Shown: piece by piece, positions 26,164-36,000 of the stretch
Layout of the letters: every line of letters starts with the position of its first letter
Position numbering within the stretch: position 1 is the stretch's first letter
Assembly: GCF_003013395.1 (NCBI RefSeq)
Contig: NZ_PXZM01000010.1
Location: 1 to 64,000, forward strand
DNA length: 64,000 nt
Source: Brevibacillus fortis
GTDB lineage: Bacteria > Bacillota > Bacilli > Brevibacillales > Brevibacillaceae
Direction of reading: 5' to 3'
Notes under the pieces: model-generated
Told to the model about the DNA's origin: nothing
Database searches by the model: none
Seen by the model: the letters and a program-made list of their open reading frames with translations, nothing else
Made by a program: the position numbers and the translations under genes

Positions 26164-27436
26164 AAAAGTGGGGGTAGTAGGTCTTGGATATGTAGGACTG
26201 CCTGTAGCGATTGCTTTTGGCCAGATGCTTCCGGTGGTGGGTTTTGACATCGATGAAAGACGCATACGCAATCTAGAGAGCGGAATGGACGAAACGGGTG
26301 AGATGTCGACAGATGAGCTGAAACGGGCCAACATCACGTATACAGATGACCCCGCAAGTCTCGCAGCGTGCGATTTTATCATCATAACGGTACCCACTCC
26401 TGTCGATTCTGCGAAACGGCCCGATATGCGGGCACTCATTCTCGCATCTGAAAGCGTTGGGCAACATCTGACTTCAGGGACCATCGTCGTCTATGAATCC
26501 ACAGTCTATCCGGGGGCAACAGAAGAAATTTGTATTCCTGTATTGGAACAAGCGTCCGGGAAGCTGGCGGGGATTGATTTTTTCGTCGGCTACTCACCTG
26601 AACGAATTAATCCAGGGGATCGGGAGCGGAAATTGTCCCAGATCGTCAAGGTTGTTTCAGGGCAAGATCGCCAGACGTGTGAAACGATTGCCGAGATGTA
26701 CGGGTTGATTGTAGAGGCAGGTATCCACAAAGCGCCCTCGATTCAGGTGGCTGAGGCAGCCAAGGTGATTGAGAACACGCAACGCGACATCAATATTGCC
26801 TTGATTAATGAGCTCTCGATTATTTTTGACCGCTTGGGCATTTCTACGGCAGATGTGCTCCAAGCCGCTCGAACGAAATGGAATTTCCTACCGTTCTCTC
26901 CAGGACTCGTCGGTGGTCATTGCATTGGCGTCGATCCGTACTATTTGACATACAAGGCGGAGAGTGTTGGTTATCATCCGCAGGTCATACTGGCTGGACG
27001 ACGCATCAATGACGGAATGGGCAAGTTCGTCGCAACTTCACTCGTGAAGCAAATGATCTGGCAAAATATTGCGATTCAAGGCTCGCGGATTACGATTATG
27101 GGCATCACCTTTAAAGAAAACGTGTCGGACATTCGCAATAGTCGAGTCATCGACATTGTTCAGGAACTGAAGGAGTTCGGAGTAGAGGTCCAAGTGACCG
27201 ATGAATTGGCTTGTCCAGAGCGGACGAGAGAGGAATACGGTATTCAATTGCGAGAGTGGGATGAACTGCAGCCTGCCCACGGAATTGTATTGGCCGTACC
27301 TCATGAGCGATATTTACACCTGGGATGGGAGGAGTTTGCCGGGCTCTTGCATCAGGGGCAAGGTGTCATCGCAGACGTGAAAAGCGTGCTAAATCGCGAA
27401 ACATGCCCGGCAGAAATTAGTCTGTGGCGTTTATGA
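26144..27436 (+). CDS. Nucleotide sugar dehydrogenase (TviB/WbpO-like)
   Basis: 430-aa UDP-sugar 6-dehydrogenase. NAD-binding VGLGYVGLPVAIAFGQ at the start; the TviB/WbpO subgroup features are FIIITVPTPVDSAKRPD near residue 83, the catalytic Cys region GLVGGHCIGVDPYYLTY near residue 250 and the KENVSDIRNS region near residue 320. It probably oxidises UDP-GlcNAc or UDP-GalNAc to the uronic acid; UDP-Glc is less likely given the subgroup. The start is ATG 26144 or ATG 26156; neither has a strong ribosome site, so coupling to the epimerase gene is likely. Confidence 0.88.
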   Translation: MVSLMRKKVGVVGLGYVGLPVAIAFGQMLPVVGFDIDERRIRNLESGMDETGEMSTDELKRANITYTDDPASLAACDFIIITVPTPVDSAKRPDMRALILASESVGQHLTSGTIVVYESTVYPGATEEICIPVLEQASGKLAGIDFFVGYSPERINPGDRERKLSQIVKVVSGQDRQTCETIAEMYGLIVEAGIHKAPSIQVAEAAKVIENTQRDINIALINELSIIFDRLGISTADVLQAARTKWNFLPFSPGLVGGHCIGVDPYYLTYKAESVGYHPQVILAGRRINDGMGKFVATSLVKQMIWQNIAIQGSRITIMGITFKENVSDIRNSRVIDIVQELKEFGVEVQVTDELACPERTREEYGIQLREWDELQPAHGIVLAVPHERYLHLGWEEFAGLLHQGQGVIADVKSVLNRETCPAEISLWRL

Positions 27437-27476
27437 TGACCAATCTTTGAATAACGATCACCTGGAGCGGATGAAT

Positions 27477-29372
27477 ATGAGCTACCGGAAGAGAAGATTC
27501 TGGTTAAGCTTATCGGACGCAGGAATTATCAGCTTGGCTGTCTGGTTGGCCTGCCTAGTTCGATTTGATTTTTCTTTCACTGAGATAAGCGAATATCAAC
27601 CTGTGTATTTGATGATTGGCCACGTACTGTTCGTTGTGACAGGTATGCATTTTGCTCAACTCTATCGACCTGTTTTCCGCTATGTCAGTGTACGCGAACT
27701 GGTCTCGATCATTTTAGCCACGAGCTTTTCCGTTTTGGCTCTCTGTTTGGTACTAAAAATGACGTACGTGTTTGGTTGGTCCATCCGATTTCCCACCTCA
27801 CTCTTTCTCATGACGCTAGCCTTTGTCTTGCTCGGGATCACAGGCTCCAGGTTTGTATGGAAATGGTGGTATGAAGAGCGGGAGAAAAGAACCCAGGATC
27901 GCAGGCGCACATTAATTATCGGGGCAGGCAGTGCAGGTGTGCTCGTAGCCCGAGAGATGAAAACCTCTCCTTTGTCGGAGCTGTGCCCAGTAGCCTTTAT
28001 CGATGATGAGACCAGTAAACAAAATCTGCGCGTGTACGGTTTGCCCGTCGTAGGGAATCGGGATGACATCGCCCGCGTCGTGCAACGACTGTCCATATCA
28101 GACATCGTCATTGCAATGCCATCCGCTTCTCAGCAGACGATTAAGGAGATTTTCGATATTTGCAAAACGACGAGAGCGAGCGTCAAAATTTTGCCGCACG
28201 TAGCAGACATCATTAACGGAAAAATAACGATGAACATGATCCGAGATGTAGCGTTGGAGGATTTACTGGGAAGAGAGCCTGTTCAGGTCAATCTGGAAGA
28301 GATTACGGGGTACTTGCGGCAGCAAGTTGTACTTGTGACAGGAGCGGGTGGCTCGATTGGGTCCGAGCTTTGCAGACAAATAGCTAGATTTGGCCCCAGG
28401 AAACTACTTCTCTTGGGGAACGAAGAGAACGGCATTTTTGAAATGAGTCTGGAGCTCACGCGTTTGTTTCCTGAGCAGGAGACAGTCAGCCTGATTGCAG
28501 ATATTCGTGACAGACAAAGAATCGCTTCCATTATGCATGAGTATCGTCCCGCCGTTGTTTTTCATGCGGCAGCTCATAAGCATGTGCCGTTAATGGAGAA
28601 CAACCCGTGTGAGGCATTAAAAAATAACATTCTGGGTACGAAAAACGTTGCGGAATGCGCGCTGGAAACCAGCGTCTCTCATTTCATCCTGATCTCGACG
28701 GACAAGGCAGTGAATCCAACCAGTGTGATGGGTGCCACAAAAAGGATCGCTGAGCTTCTGATTCAGGGTTATAACCATTTCGGACTTACTCGGTTTGCGG
28801 CTGTTCGTTTTGGAAATGTCCTGGGGAGCAGGGGAAGTGTCGTTCCCGTTTTTCTCAATCAAATACGCGCAGGTGGACCGGTTACCATTACACATCCTGA
28901 TATGGAGAGATTTTTCATGACCATTCCTGAGGCTGCCCAGCTCGTCATCCAGGCGGGAGCACTCGCTCAGGGAGGGGAGATATTCATTCTCGATATGGGG
29001 AAACCGGTCAAAATTGTCGATATGGCCCTCGACCTGATCCGCTTGGCAGGCTTGGAGCCGGTGACGGATATTCCAGTCGTCTTCACGGGAATTCGTTCGG
29101 GCGAGAAGTTGTACGAAGAAATTTTGACGGCTGAAGAAGGCTTGTCGTCTACCTGCCATAATCGCATTTTCATTGGGAAGCCGCTCGATTTTTCATGGAA
29201 TGAGCTATTGGCAGGAATCGCTCGGTTGGAGCAAATTGCAGACAAAGGAGCGACGATGGAGGACAAACAATCCATCATCGAGATTTTGCAAGGGATCGTT
29301 CCTGGCTATCAATCCACTTCTTACGTGAAGGAAGAATCTACGACAGTCCCTTATCAAGTGGCGATCGGATGA
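27477..29372 (+). CDS. CapD/PglF-type polysaccharide biosynthesis protein (4,6-dehydratase)
   Basis: 631 aa, membrane-anchored SDR. Four N-terminal transmembrane helices (residues ~10-135), a CoA-binding-like domain (LIIGAGSAGVLVAREMK) and a C-terminal SDR with VVLVTGAGGSIGSELCRQI near residue 285. It acts on UDP-GlcNAc-type sugars, giving 4-keto-6-deoxy products that often feed an aminotransferase like the one encoded at 39800-40972. GGAG lies 9 nt before ATG 27477 (MSYRKRR). It overlaps the LCP gene by 4 nt. Confidence 0.88.
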   Translation: MSYRKRRFWLSLSDAGIISLAVWLACLVRFDFSFTEISEYQPVYLMIGHVLFVVTGMHFAQLYRPVFRYVSVRELVSIILATSFSVLALCLVLKMTYVFGWSIRFPTSLFLMTLAFVLLGITGSRFVWKWWYEEREKRTQDRRRTLIIGAGSAGVLVAREMKTSPLSELCPVAFIDDETSKQNLRVYGLPVVGNRDDIARVVQRLSISDIVIAMPSASQQTIKEIFDICKTTRASVKILPHVADIINGKITMNMIRDVALEDLLGREPVQVNLEEITGYLRQQVVLVTGAGGSIGSELCRQIARFGPRKLLLLGNEENGIFEMSLELTRLFPEQETVSLIADIRDRQRIASIMHEYRPAVVFHAAAHKHVPLMENNPCEALKNNILGTKNVAECALETSVSHFILISTDKAVNPTSVMGATKRIAELLIQGYNHFGLTRFAAVRFGNVLGSRGSVVPVFLNQIRAGGPVTITHPDMERFFMTIPEAAQLVIQAGALAQGGEIFILDMGKPVKIVDMALDLIRLAGLEPVTDIPVVFTGIRSGEKLYEEILTAEEGLSSTCHNRIFIGKPLDFSWNELLAGIARLEQIADKGATMEDKQSIIEILQGIVPGYQSTSYVKEESTTVPYQVAIG

Positions 29373-30457
29373 GCGTCAGCAAATGGAAGGAAAGGATCAC
29401 CACGATCAAGTGGAAGCGGCTGATCGCATGGGGAGGGTTGATTTGTCTCATTAGCTTGAGTGGTTATGGTGTGTATGTCTATCTGTCGTTAAAAGAAACG
29501 GCCAGTAAAATGTACCTCCCTGTCCGCACGCAGAAATCGATCGACATACCTGTAGCGACCGAACCAGCATCTGTGAGACAATCGCCAACCATGAATTCAC
29601 AAGAAGCAGCTACACCGCCTGCGGTTGAAGTGGAGAACTCCGCTATCTTGCCCAAAGAACCGATCACCCTGCTGCTTCTTGGCGTTGATGAGCGCGAGAA
29701 TGACAAGGGGCGCTCTGATGTCATCCTCGTACTCTCCGTCAACCCGAAAACAAAATCTGCTTTGCTCATCAGCATACCGCGTGATACGCGAACAGCTATG
29801 GCTCACAAAGATACCCAGGATAAGATCAATCACGCATATGCATTCGGCGGAGTGCAGCAGGCAGTAGACACCGTCGAGCAGTTTCTCCAATTTCCCATTG
29901 ATTACGTGGTGACCGCGAATATGGAAGGATTCGCAGGTGTGATCGATGCGCTGGGAGGAGTGGAAGTCAACAACAAGCTTGCCTTCACTTATGCGGATTA
30001 CACCTTTCCAATCGGTCCCATCCAGTTAGACGGGAAGCAAGCGTTGGTCTACGCTCGCATGCGCTACGAAGATCCGAGAGGCGACCTCGGGCGCAATGAA
30101 AGACAGCAGGAAATCATCAAGGCATTGCTGGATAAAGGCATGACCCTTGCGTCGCCTACCAGATTGAATGACGTCCTTACGACGATGGAGCAATACGTGA
30201 AAACAAACATGACCTTTGATGTGATGAAACAGCTTGCCTTGAGCTACAGCACGGCAGTTACCTCCGTCGAAACGATTCGTTTGGAAGGAAAGGGACAAAT
30301 GATCAATGGAATCTACTACTATATCGTCAGCCCGCAAGAGCGTGAGAAGTTGACCGAGAGTCTTTCGACTTTTTACAAACAAATCGAACCTCCCGTACAA
30401 CTGCCGAAAGAAGGAAGTGACAGCATGGCGGGGCAAAGGGGGAAGCAGAATGAATGA
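29369..30457 (+). CDS. LytR-CpsA-Psr (LCP) family glycopolymer transferase
   Basis: 362-aa type II membrane protein: one N-terminal transmembrane helix (residues ~17-36), a spacer, then the LCP domain with LLLGVDERENDKGRSDVILVLSVN (near residue 105) and the arginine-rich active site ISIPRDTRTAM. LCP proteins move polymers from undecaprenyl-PP to peptidoglycan, so the product is likely at least partly wall-linked. Start ATGA overlaps the stop of the upstream gene; 8-nt overlap with the Wzz gene. Confidence 0.92.
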   Translation: MSVSKWKERITTIKWKRLIAWGGLICLISLSGYGVYVYLSLKETASKMYLPVRTQKSIDIPVATEPASVRQSPTMNSQEAATPPAVEVENSAILPKEPITLLLLGVDERENDKGRSDVILVLSVNPKTKSALLISIPRDTRTAMAHKDTQDKINHAYAFGGVQQAVDTVEQFLQFPIDYVVTANMEGFAGVIDALGGVEVNNKLAFTYADYTFPIGPIQLDGKQALVYARMRYEDPRGDLGRNERQQEIIKALLDKGMTLASPTRLNDVLTTMEQYVKTNMTFDVMKQLALSYSTAVTSVETIRLEGKGQMINGIYYYIVSPQEREKLTESLSTFYKQIEPPVQLPKEGSDSMAGQRGKQNE

Positions 30458-31202
30458 GGAGCTTAATCTTCGAGAAATACTCTTGGTGTTGTTGAAGCGC
30501 TGGAAGCTGATCCTTTTGATCACCTTTTTGTGCACCATCGGAACAGCGCTCGTGAGCTTCTATTTACTGACACCGATTTATCAGGCAAAGACGGAAATAT
30601 TAGTGAATCGCTCGCTTGATTCAACCGTAGAGAGCGTGCTATCCGTCGGGGAAATTGATTCAAACCTGAAATTGATTGAGACCTATCGCGTCATTATTGA
30701 AAGTCCGCGGGTGATGGAACGCGTGCTCGAAGTGATAGGGGCCGGCGCCACGATGGAGGATCTGCTGCTTCAAACAAAGGTGGAGCCAGTCAAAGACTCG
30801 CAGGTTATTTCTATTACGGTGGAAGACCCGGATCAGGGAAGAGCTGTGCTCATCGCCAATACAATCGCGACGACCTTTCAGGAAGAAGTAGTGAAAATGC
30901 TTAGCATGAATAACGTGCATATTTTGGCAGAAGCCCGAAACAATCCGGCGGCCGTTCCAGTGAGCCCAAAACCTATCCTCAATTCGGTGATCGCCTTTGT
31001 CCTCGGCTTGGCAACGTCTGTAGTCGTCGTCTTCTTGATAGTACAAATGGATACCCGACTTCAATCGGAAAAAGAAGTGGAGGAGTATTTAGGTTTACCT
31101 GTATTGGCAACCATTGCGGTGATCGACAAAAAAACACGGAAGGCATTTCGCCAGCCCAAGGTGGAGGAAGTGAGGAATGAGTATGAGAAGGCAGAAGCCT
31201 GA
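30450..31202 (+). CDS. Wzz/YveK-type chain-length determinant and kinase modulator
   Basis: 250-aa membrane protein: Wzz domain with two transmembrane helices (residues ~20-42 and ~180-202) around an extracytoplasmic region, and the typical Pro-rich turn before TM2 (NNPAAVPVSPKPIL). It is the Gram-positive CapA/YveK half of a split co-polymerase; the cytoplasmic tail should activate the adjacent BY-kinase. GGGGG precedes the ATG at 30450. Overlaps the kinase gene by 26 nt. Confidence 0.9.
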   Translation: MNEELNLREILLVLLKRWKLILLITFLCTIGTALVSFYLLTPIYQAKTEILVNRSLDSTVESVLSVGEIDSNLKLIETYRVIIESPRVMERVLEVIGAGATMEDLLLQTKVEPVKDSQVISITVEDPDQGRAVLIANTIATTFQEEVVKMLSMNNVHILAEARNNPAAVPVSPKPILNSVIAFVLGLATSVVVVFLIVQMDTRLQSEKEVEEYLGLPVLATIAVIDKKTRKAFRQPKVEEVRNEYEKAEA

Positions 31203-31872
31203 TGATCGTTACCAAAAGCTGATTGCCCATTGGGAACCGCTGTCTCCGCTGGTCGAGGGCTACCGTACCCTTCGCTTAAACATTCAGTTTTCCATGGGCG
31301 ACAAGATGATGCAAACGATTTTAGTCACCAGTCCAGGGGCTTCTGAGGGAAAAACGATCACCGCTGCCAACCTGTCGTTGATGATGGCAAAGGATCACAA
31401 AAAAACGGTGCTGCTTGATTTTGACTTGCGCAATCCGCGAGTACATTTCACCTTTGATATGCCGAATCTTTATGGGATCAGTTCTTATTTTTCGGATATG
31501 TGCCAAATTTCCGATATTGTTCAACCGTCTGGGGTATCAGAGCTGTCGATCATTACAGCCGGGCCGATCCAGCATAATCCGGCGGAAATGCTCGGTACGC
31601 AAAGGCTTTTGGAATTGATGACATACCTGCGCCAAAACTTTGATTTTGTGATTGTCGACAGCCCGCCATTAATCGTAAGCGACGCAATGGTGCTGGCGAG
31701 GGAAATGGACGGTTGTGTCATGGTCGTAGACGCAAGCAAGACGAAGCGGGATTCTGCTGTCAAAGCGGTAGAGCAGTTGAAAGCGGCTGGAGCCAACCTG
31801 CTCGGTGTTGTTCTCAACAACAAAAAGGTAGGGAAGAGAGAAGGCTACTACGGTTATGGGTACAACGTTTAG
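31177..31872 (+). CDS. CpsD/CapB-type BY-kinase
   Basis: 231-aa bacterial tyrosine kinase. Walker A-like PGASEGKTITAANLS near residue 52, Walker A' VLLDFDLRNPR near residue 80, Walker B FVIVDSPPLIVSD near residue 155. The C-terminal tail GYYGYGYNV is the tyrosine cluster that is autophosphorylated. It controls polymerisation together with the Wzz-like protein encoded just upstream. GGAGGAAGTGAGGA lies before ATG 31177. Confidence 0.92.
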   Translation: MSMRRQKPDDRYQKLIAHWEPLSPLVEGYRTLRLNIQFSMGDKMMQTILVTSPGASEGKTITAANLSLMMAKDHKKTVLLDFDLRNPRVHFTFDMPNLYGISSYFSDMCQISDIVQPSGVSELSIITAGPIQHNPAEMLGTQRLLELMTYLRQNFDFVIVDSPPLIVSDAMVLAREMDGCVMVVDASKTKRDSAVKAVEQLKAAGANLLGVVLNNKKVGKREGYYGYGYNV

Positions 31873-31895
31873 CAGAAAGCGGGGCGTTTGTAGGC

Positions 31896-33293
31896 ATGCA
31901 TGCCCTCAAATTGGCTTGGCAACGACAATGGAGCCGTCTGCATAAAGATCGCGATGTTCTCGAAGTGATTCGTGGTTCGGCCTTCACGTTTTTGTTTCGG
32001 CTCCTTGGCTTCGTGCTGCTCTATCTCTTGCAGTTTTATATTGCCAGAGAGTATGGAGCCGAGAGCCTTGGCATCTATTCGCTGACGATCACCTTGATGA
32101 ACATTGGAATGGTGCTGGCCGTATTGGGGACGGATACAGCCATGATCCGCTTTCTCTCGGAGTTTCGCGCGAAAGGTTCGCTTTACCAGATTTCCGAAGT
32201 CTTCAATAAAGTACTGCTATGGACGACGCTGATTTCGCTTGTACTCGGAGTACTTTTGCATGTGTTCTCGGAGCAGGTGTCTACCTACGTGTTTGCAGGG
32301 GAACTGCCAGCAGAGGCACTGCGAGTCGTTGCGTGGATGCTTCCGTTTGTGTCACTCGCAAGACTGTATGCTTCTGCGTTTCGTGCACTGCATCGGGTTG
32401 TCATCTCTATCACTGTCGATATCGTCGGTATGCGTTTTCTGCACTTGGTGTTTCTTTTCATCGCCATTCCTCTATTCGAACCCAGTACGATGCTTTTGAT
32501 TCAACTGCTCGCGGCTGCTGTTATCTTGAATGCCGTATATGGGATGGGGCAGTGGTATGCTGCCAGCCGAGGATTCCGTAAAGGTGTACAGGCGAAGACG
32601 GGAGAGCCGGGCGTTGGGATGAAGGAAATTATTGCAGTCGCGCTGCCCATGTATCTCAGTGCGTCGATGGAATTGATTATGACGTGGACAGATATGATCA
32701 TGTTGGGCATTTTTACGGATGCAAAAACAGTCGGAGTATACAGTGTGGTCATTCGCCTGGCAATGGTGACGGGCTTCGCACTGATTTCCATCAATACAAT
32801 CCTCTCTCCCAAGTTCTCTGAACTGTACGCTCGTAATGATATGGACGGTTTGAAAAAGATGATTGTGTTCGCCAACCGCTTAATTTTCTTCACCTCTGCT
32901 CCTCTCAATCTACTTGTGGCTATATTTGCTGTTCCGTTGCTCACTTTTTTTGGCGAAGAATTTGCGAGTGAGAGCCTCGTCCTTGTGATTCTGTGCATGG
33001 GGCAGTTTGTCAATTTTTGCACAGGCAGTGTTATCCCCTTATTGACGATGACTGGGCATCAAAAAACGGCCCGTAACATTCTTGTCTGTTCAGCTGCACT
33101 AAACATAATCGGAAACGCTTGTCTCATCCCGCTGTATGGAATTATCGGGGCCGCCATTGCTACTTCGATCAGCCTGATCTGTCGAGATCTTTGTGCTTCG
33201 TATTGGGCATCCAAATATTTTGGTTTTCGCACGTGGTATATCCCGTTTTTGTCTGAAAAATATTCCGTCTCGCTCCAAGAGACGAGGTCATAA
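31896..33293 (+). CDS. Wzx-type polysaccharide flippase
   Basis: 465-aa MATE/MVF-superfamily flippase with about 12-14 hydrophobic segments starting near residue 28 (GSAFTFLFRLLGFVLLYLLQF). Moves undecaprenyl-PP-linked repeat units across the membrane. The reading frame is open 180 bases further upstream, but that part lies over the kinase gene; ATG 31896 fits the family N-terminus although its ribosome site (GGGGCG at 10 nt) is modest. Confidence 0.85.
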   Translation: MHALKLAWQRQWSRLHKDRDVLEVIRGSAFTFLFRLLGFVLLYLLQFYIAREYGAESLGIYSLTITLMNIGMVLAVLGTDTAMIRFLSEFRAKGSLYQISEVFNKVLLWTTLISLVLGVLLHVFSEQVSTYVFAGELPAEALRVVAWMLPFVSLARLYASAFRALHRVVISITVDIVGMRFLHLVFLFIAIPLFEPSTMLLIQLLAAAVILNAVYGMGQWYAASRGFRKGVQAKTGEPGVGMKEIIAVALPMYLSASMELIMTWTDMIMLGIFTDAKTVGVYSVVIRLAMVTGFALISINTILSPKFSELYARNDMDGLKKMIVFANRLIFFTSAPLNLLVAIFAVPLLTFFGEEFASESLVLVILCMGQFVNFCTGSVIPLLTMTGHQKTARNILVCSAALNIIGNACLIPLYGIIGAAIATSISLICRDLCASYWASKYFGFRTWYIPFLSEKYSVSLQETRS

Positions 33294-33308
33294 AGAAGGT
33301 GGCTTACC

Positions 33309-34136
33309 GTGAAGGATGAGCTGTATCCGTCTATGTTTTGGGATAGTGAAGAGACACGCCATTGCCGTGGGCAGGTGCAGAAGCCGTGGAGCAGGGAGGA
33401 GTTTTGGTCGTACTACTTTACACGTCGCATCTCCATCTACGTGAGCTTATTGCTGACCCGAAAAACACAAATATCCCCCAACGCGATTACGATTGGGGGG
33501 ATTGTCGCCGGACTCTTTAGCGCCGCTGCATTTATGTACGGAACGGCGGCATCCTTTCTGCTCGGCTGCTTACTCTGTCAGGTGTGCTACTTGGCAGATT
33601 GCGTCGACGGGGAAGTAGCTCGAATGCGCAACCAGAAGAGCAAGGGAGGAGAATGGCTGGACATCGGGCTCAACTATGCACTCTACCTGGTGTCATTCGG
33701 GGTGATATACGGCATCACGAATCACCACGCGATGCTGGGTCCGTGGCTGCTCTATTTGATCCTGCTCACTATTTTTGCAGAGATTCTAGCGACCAATGGC
33801 TCTGATCTCGTATTCAGTCAGGGGAAAATCTCTCACGAAACGGTCTCTATGAGAAAGCGCAGCAAATGGATCGATGCTTTTGTCTTCCTTTTTCTTACCC
33901 AAACGGGCTATCAGTTGGGGGTGCTGATTACTGCGTTTCTGTGGGCAATCAGCGGTCAGATGCTATTTTTGCTCCTATGGACCTTCTACCACCTGTTCGT
34001 CGGACTGGCCAGATCGATGTACAAGCTGAAGCTGAACATCAAATACGTCACGCCATCTCTGAAAGAAGGAGGGGAGTCGGATGAAGGCACTGCTCATGGC
34101 AGCAGGTCTCGGGTCACGAATCAACGGGCAAATTGA
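33309..34136 (+). CDS. CDP-alcohol phosphatidyltransferase family protein, D4-to-N variant
   Basis: 275-aa membrane enzyme of the CDP-AP family, which moves a phospho-alcohol from a CDP carrier. The motif DCVDGEVAR ... GGEWLDIGLN is visible near residues 95-120; the family form is DxxDGxxAR...GxxxDxxxD, so the fourth Asp (the proposed general base) is Asn here. Several hydrophobic helices follow. GTG start at 33309 with AAGAAGGTGG upstream. It overlaps the next gene, a nucleotidyltransferase, by 56 nt; the two probably act in sequence. Confidence 0.82.
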   Translation: MKDELYPSMFWDSEETRHCRGQVQKPWSREEFWSYYFTRRISIYVSLLLTRKTQISPNAITIGGIVAGLFSAAAFMYGTAASFLLGCLLCQVCYLADCVDGEVARMRNQKSKGGEWLDIGLNYALYLVSFGVIYGITNHHAMLGPWLLYLILLTIFAEILATNGSDLVFSQGKISHETVSMRKRSKWIDAFVFLFLTQTGYQLGVLITAFLWAISGQMLFLLLWTFYHLFVGLARSMYKLKLNIKYVTPSLKEGGESDEGTAHGSRSRVTNQRAN

Positions 34137-34797
34137 TGGAATTCCCAAGTGTACAGTGAATATTGGAAACCAAGCGCTCATTGAAAATACAATAGCTGAG
34201 CTAAAGTGCCACGGAATTGATGAGATCGCGATTGTGGTTGGCTATCAAGCCAACGTGATTACCGAGCTGCTCAGAGATGAACCTATTCGTTTTTATCACA
34301 ATCCTTTTTATGATCGGACGAATAGTATGGTGTCTCTCTGGTTCGCCCGCGAGTTTTTGCAAGGCAGCGACTGCTTGCTGTTGAACGCTGACGTTTACTT
34401 TGAATCGAAGGTGCTGGAAGTCGTTTTGCAAGAGACCGCGAGTCCTGTCATGTTTGCTGATCCAGCACGATGCCATGAGGGAGATTACAAATTTGGCTAT
34501 GAAAACGGACTGCTGCTCTGTCATGGAAAGGATCTTCCTCTGGAGGAGACAACTGGCGAATACGTAGGCATCGCCAAACTTCAAGAGAGCTTTCTGCCGA
34601 TATTTTTAAGTCGATTACAGAGGTTGATTCAGGAGAAGCAGTATGATTTGTGGTGGGAAAATGTTCTCTATTCTTTTTTGGGCGAAAGGAATGTGTATGT
34701 CGCACAAATACCACCGGAATTGTTTTGGGCAGAGGTTGATACGTGGGAGGATTATCGGCGAATCCTGCAATTCACCAACCATCTGGCGCACAGGTAA
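34081..34797 (+). CDS. Sugar/alcohol-phosphate nucleotidyltransferase
   Basis: 238-aa NTP transferase. Signature MKALLMAAGLGSRINGQIDGIPKC, then VGYQANVITELL and the metal-binding LLNADVYFE (near residue 102). Close in form to LicC-like and inositol-1-phosphate cytidylyltransferases, so it probably makes a CDP-activated polyol or choline-like compound for the CDP-alcohol transferase encoded just before it. GGAGGGG precedes the ATG. Confidence 0.85.
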   Translation: MKALLMAAGLGSRINGQIDGIPKCTVNIGNQALIENTIAELKCHGIDEIAIVVGYQANVITELLRDEPIRFYHNPFYDRTNSMVSLWFAREFLQGSDCLLLNADVYFESKVLEVVLQETASPVMFADPARCHEGDYKFGYENGLLLCHGKDLPLEETTGEYVGIAKLQESFLPIFLSRLQRLIQEKQYDLWWENVLYSFLGERNVYVAQIPPELFWAEVDTWEDYRRILQFTNHLAHR

Positions 34798-36000
34798 ATG
34801 ATGATCAAGGAGAAGCTCTCACCGGACAAGATCCTTCTTTTGCTCTATGTGGTGCTCAAGCCCTTCTACTTCTTCTCCAGCGGCAGTCCGCAAATCGCCG
34901 ATTTTATTATGCTCATCTTGATCGCCTACAGCTTCCTGTTTCGCCTGGGGCGGGTCAACCGCAGACTCGGACTTTTTCTTCTCGTTACCTTTCTGTTTTT
35001 GTACGACATTATGATGGTCAATGGCTTATGGGCGATTGCACTCGGCGGGGAAATGGATGTATTCAGTTCGACCAAGTGGTACTTGTACAACGGAGCCGTG
35101 ATGCTTGCACTGGTAATTTTGTTCAGGCGCAATCCTCAAGAGTACGTGAAATGGGTCTTTCTGGCAACGTCCACTTCCTTGCTCGTTCAGGCATTCATCC
35201 TCGTGTCAGGACTGTCACCGGATAGCGACGAGTTCAGGCAATCGTTGTTCTTTAACAATCCGAACCAGCTCGGCTATTTTGGGCTTTTGTGCATGGGAAT
35301 TTGTCTGCTGTGTGCACGCTTCGTATCCGTGAAGACCCTTCCTCTCTTTATTGCGATCGGCACGGCGTTCAGCATTATTGCAGCGTCCTTGTCGAAAGCA
35401 GCGATCATTAGTGCCGTAGGGATGTACCTCGTTTTTTTGCTCCTTTCCATCAAAGAACGAACGGGCTTGTTTTGGATGAATCTGCTGTGTGTGCTCGTCT
35501 CGTCCTTCACCGTCTTTTTCATCTATTTGTACACCAACGAAAACGTGCTGAGCGATGCATCTATTTACACACAAATCGAAGAGCGGATGGTATCACTCGG
35601 GGAAGATTCGGATGATAATTTGGCAGCGCGGGGCTATGACCGGATTGCCAACCATCCGGAGTACATTTTGTTCGGAGCAGGGGAAGGGATGTACGAGCGA
35701 TTTAACAGCAGTATTTCATTGGAGCTCCATTCTACCTTAGCGAATCTGTTCTTCTCCTACGGTGTAATGGGCACGGTGCTGTTCATTCTCGTGATCTATG
35801 GGGCGGTGCGCGGGCATCGATTGGTTGCTTTGTATCCGCTTGTCTTCCAAATTTTGTACGGACTCACTCATAACGGGATTCGCGAAACATTTTTCTGGAT
35901 CATGCTCGCGCTGTATTTCGTGACAGCCGAAATAAATACGCGTCAGATCAAAAATGGCGGTGATCTGCATGAAAAAAATCTTGCAAGTATGCGCAATTGA
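34798..36000 (+). CDS. Wzy-like O-antigen polymerase/ligase family membrane protein
   Basis: 400-aa polytopic protein with about 10-12 hydrophobic segments and a large extracytoplasmic loop (residues ~245-305, containing AARGYDRIANHPEYILFGAGEG) before the last helices, as in Wzy polymerases. Polymerises lipid-linked repeat units outside the membrane. ATGATG starts directly after the stop of the nucleotidyltransferase gene, so translation is likely coupled. Overlaps the GT4 gene by 32 nt. Confidence 0.8.
   Translation: MMIKEKLSPDKILLLLYVVLKPFYFFSSGSPQIADFIMLILIAYSFLFRLGRVNRRLGLFLLVTFLFLYDIMMVNGLWAIALGGEMDVFSSTKWYLYNGAVMLALVILFRRNPQEYVKWVFLATSTSLLVQAFILVSGLSPDSDEFRQSLFFNNPNQLGYFGLLCMGICLLCARFVSVKTLPLFIAIGTAFSIIAASLSKAAIISAVGMYLVFLLLSIKERTGLFWMNLLCVLVSSFTVFFIYLYTNENVLSDASIYTQIEERMVSLGEDSDDNLAARGYDRIANHPEYILFGAGEGMYERFNSSISLELHSTLANLFFSYGVMGTVLFILVIYGAVRGHRLVALYPLVFQILYGLTHNGIRETFFWIMLALYFVTAEINTRQIKNGGDLHEKNLASMRN

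Noticed and set aside
31713..31895. Upstream extension of the flippase gene
   Set aside because: Lies over the kinase gene in another frame and does not fit the flippase N-terminus.
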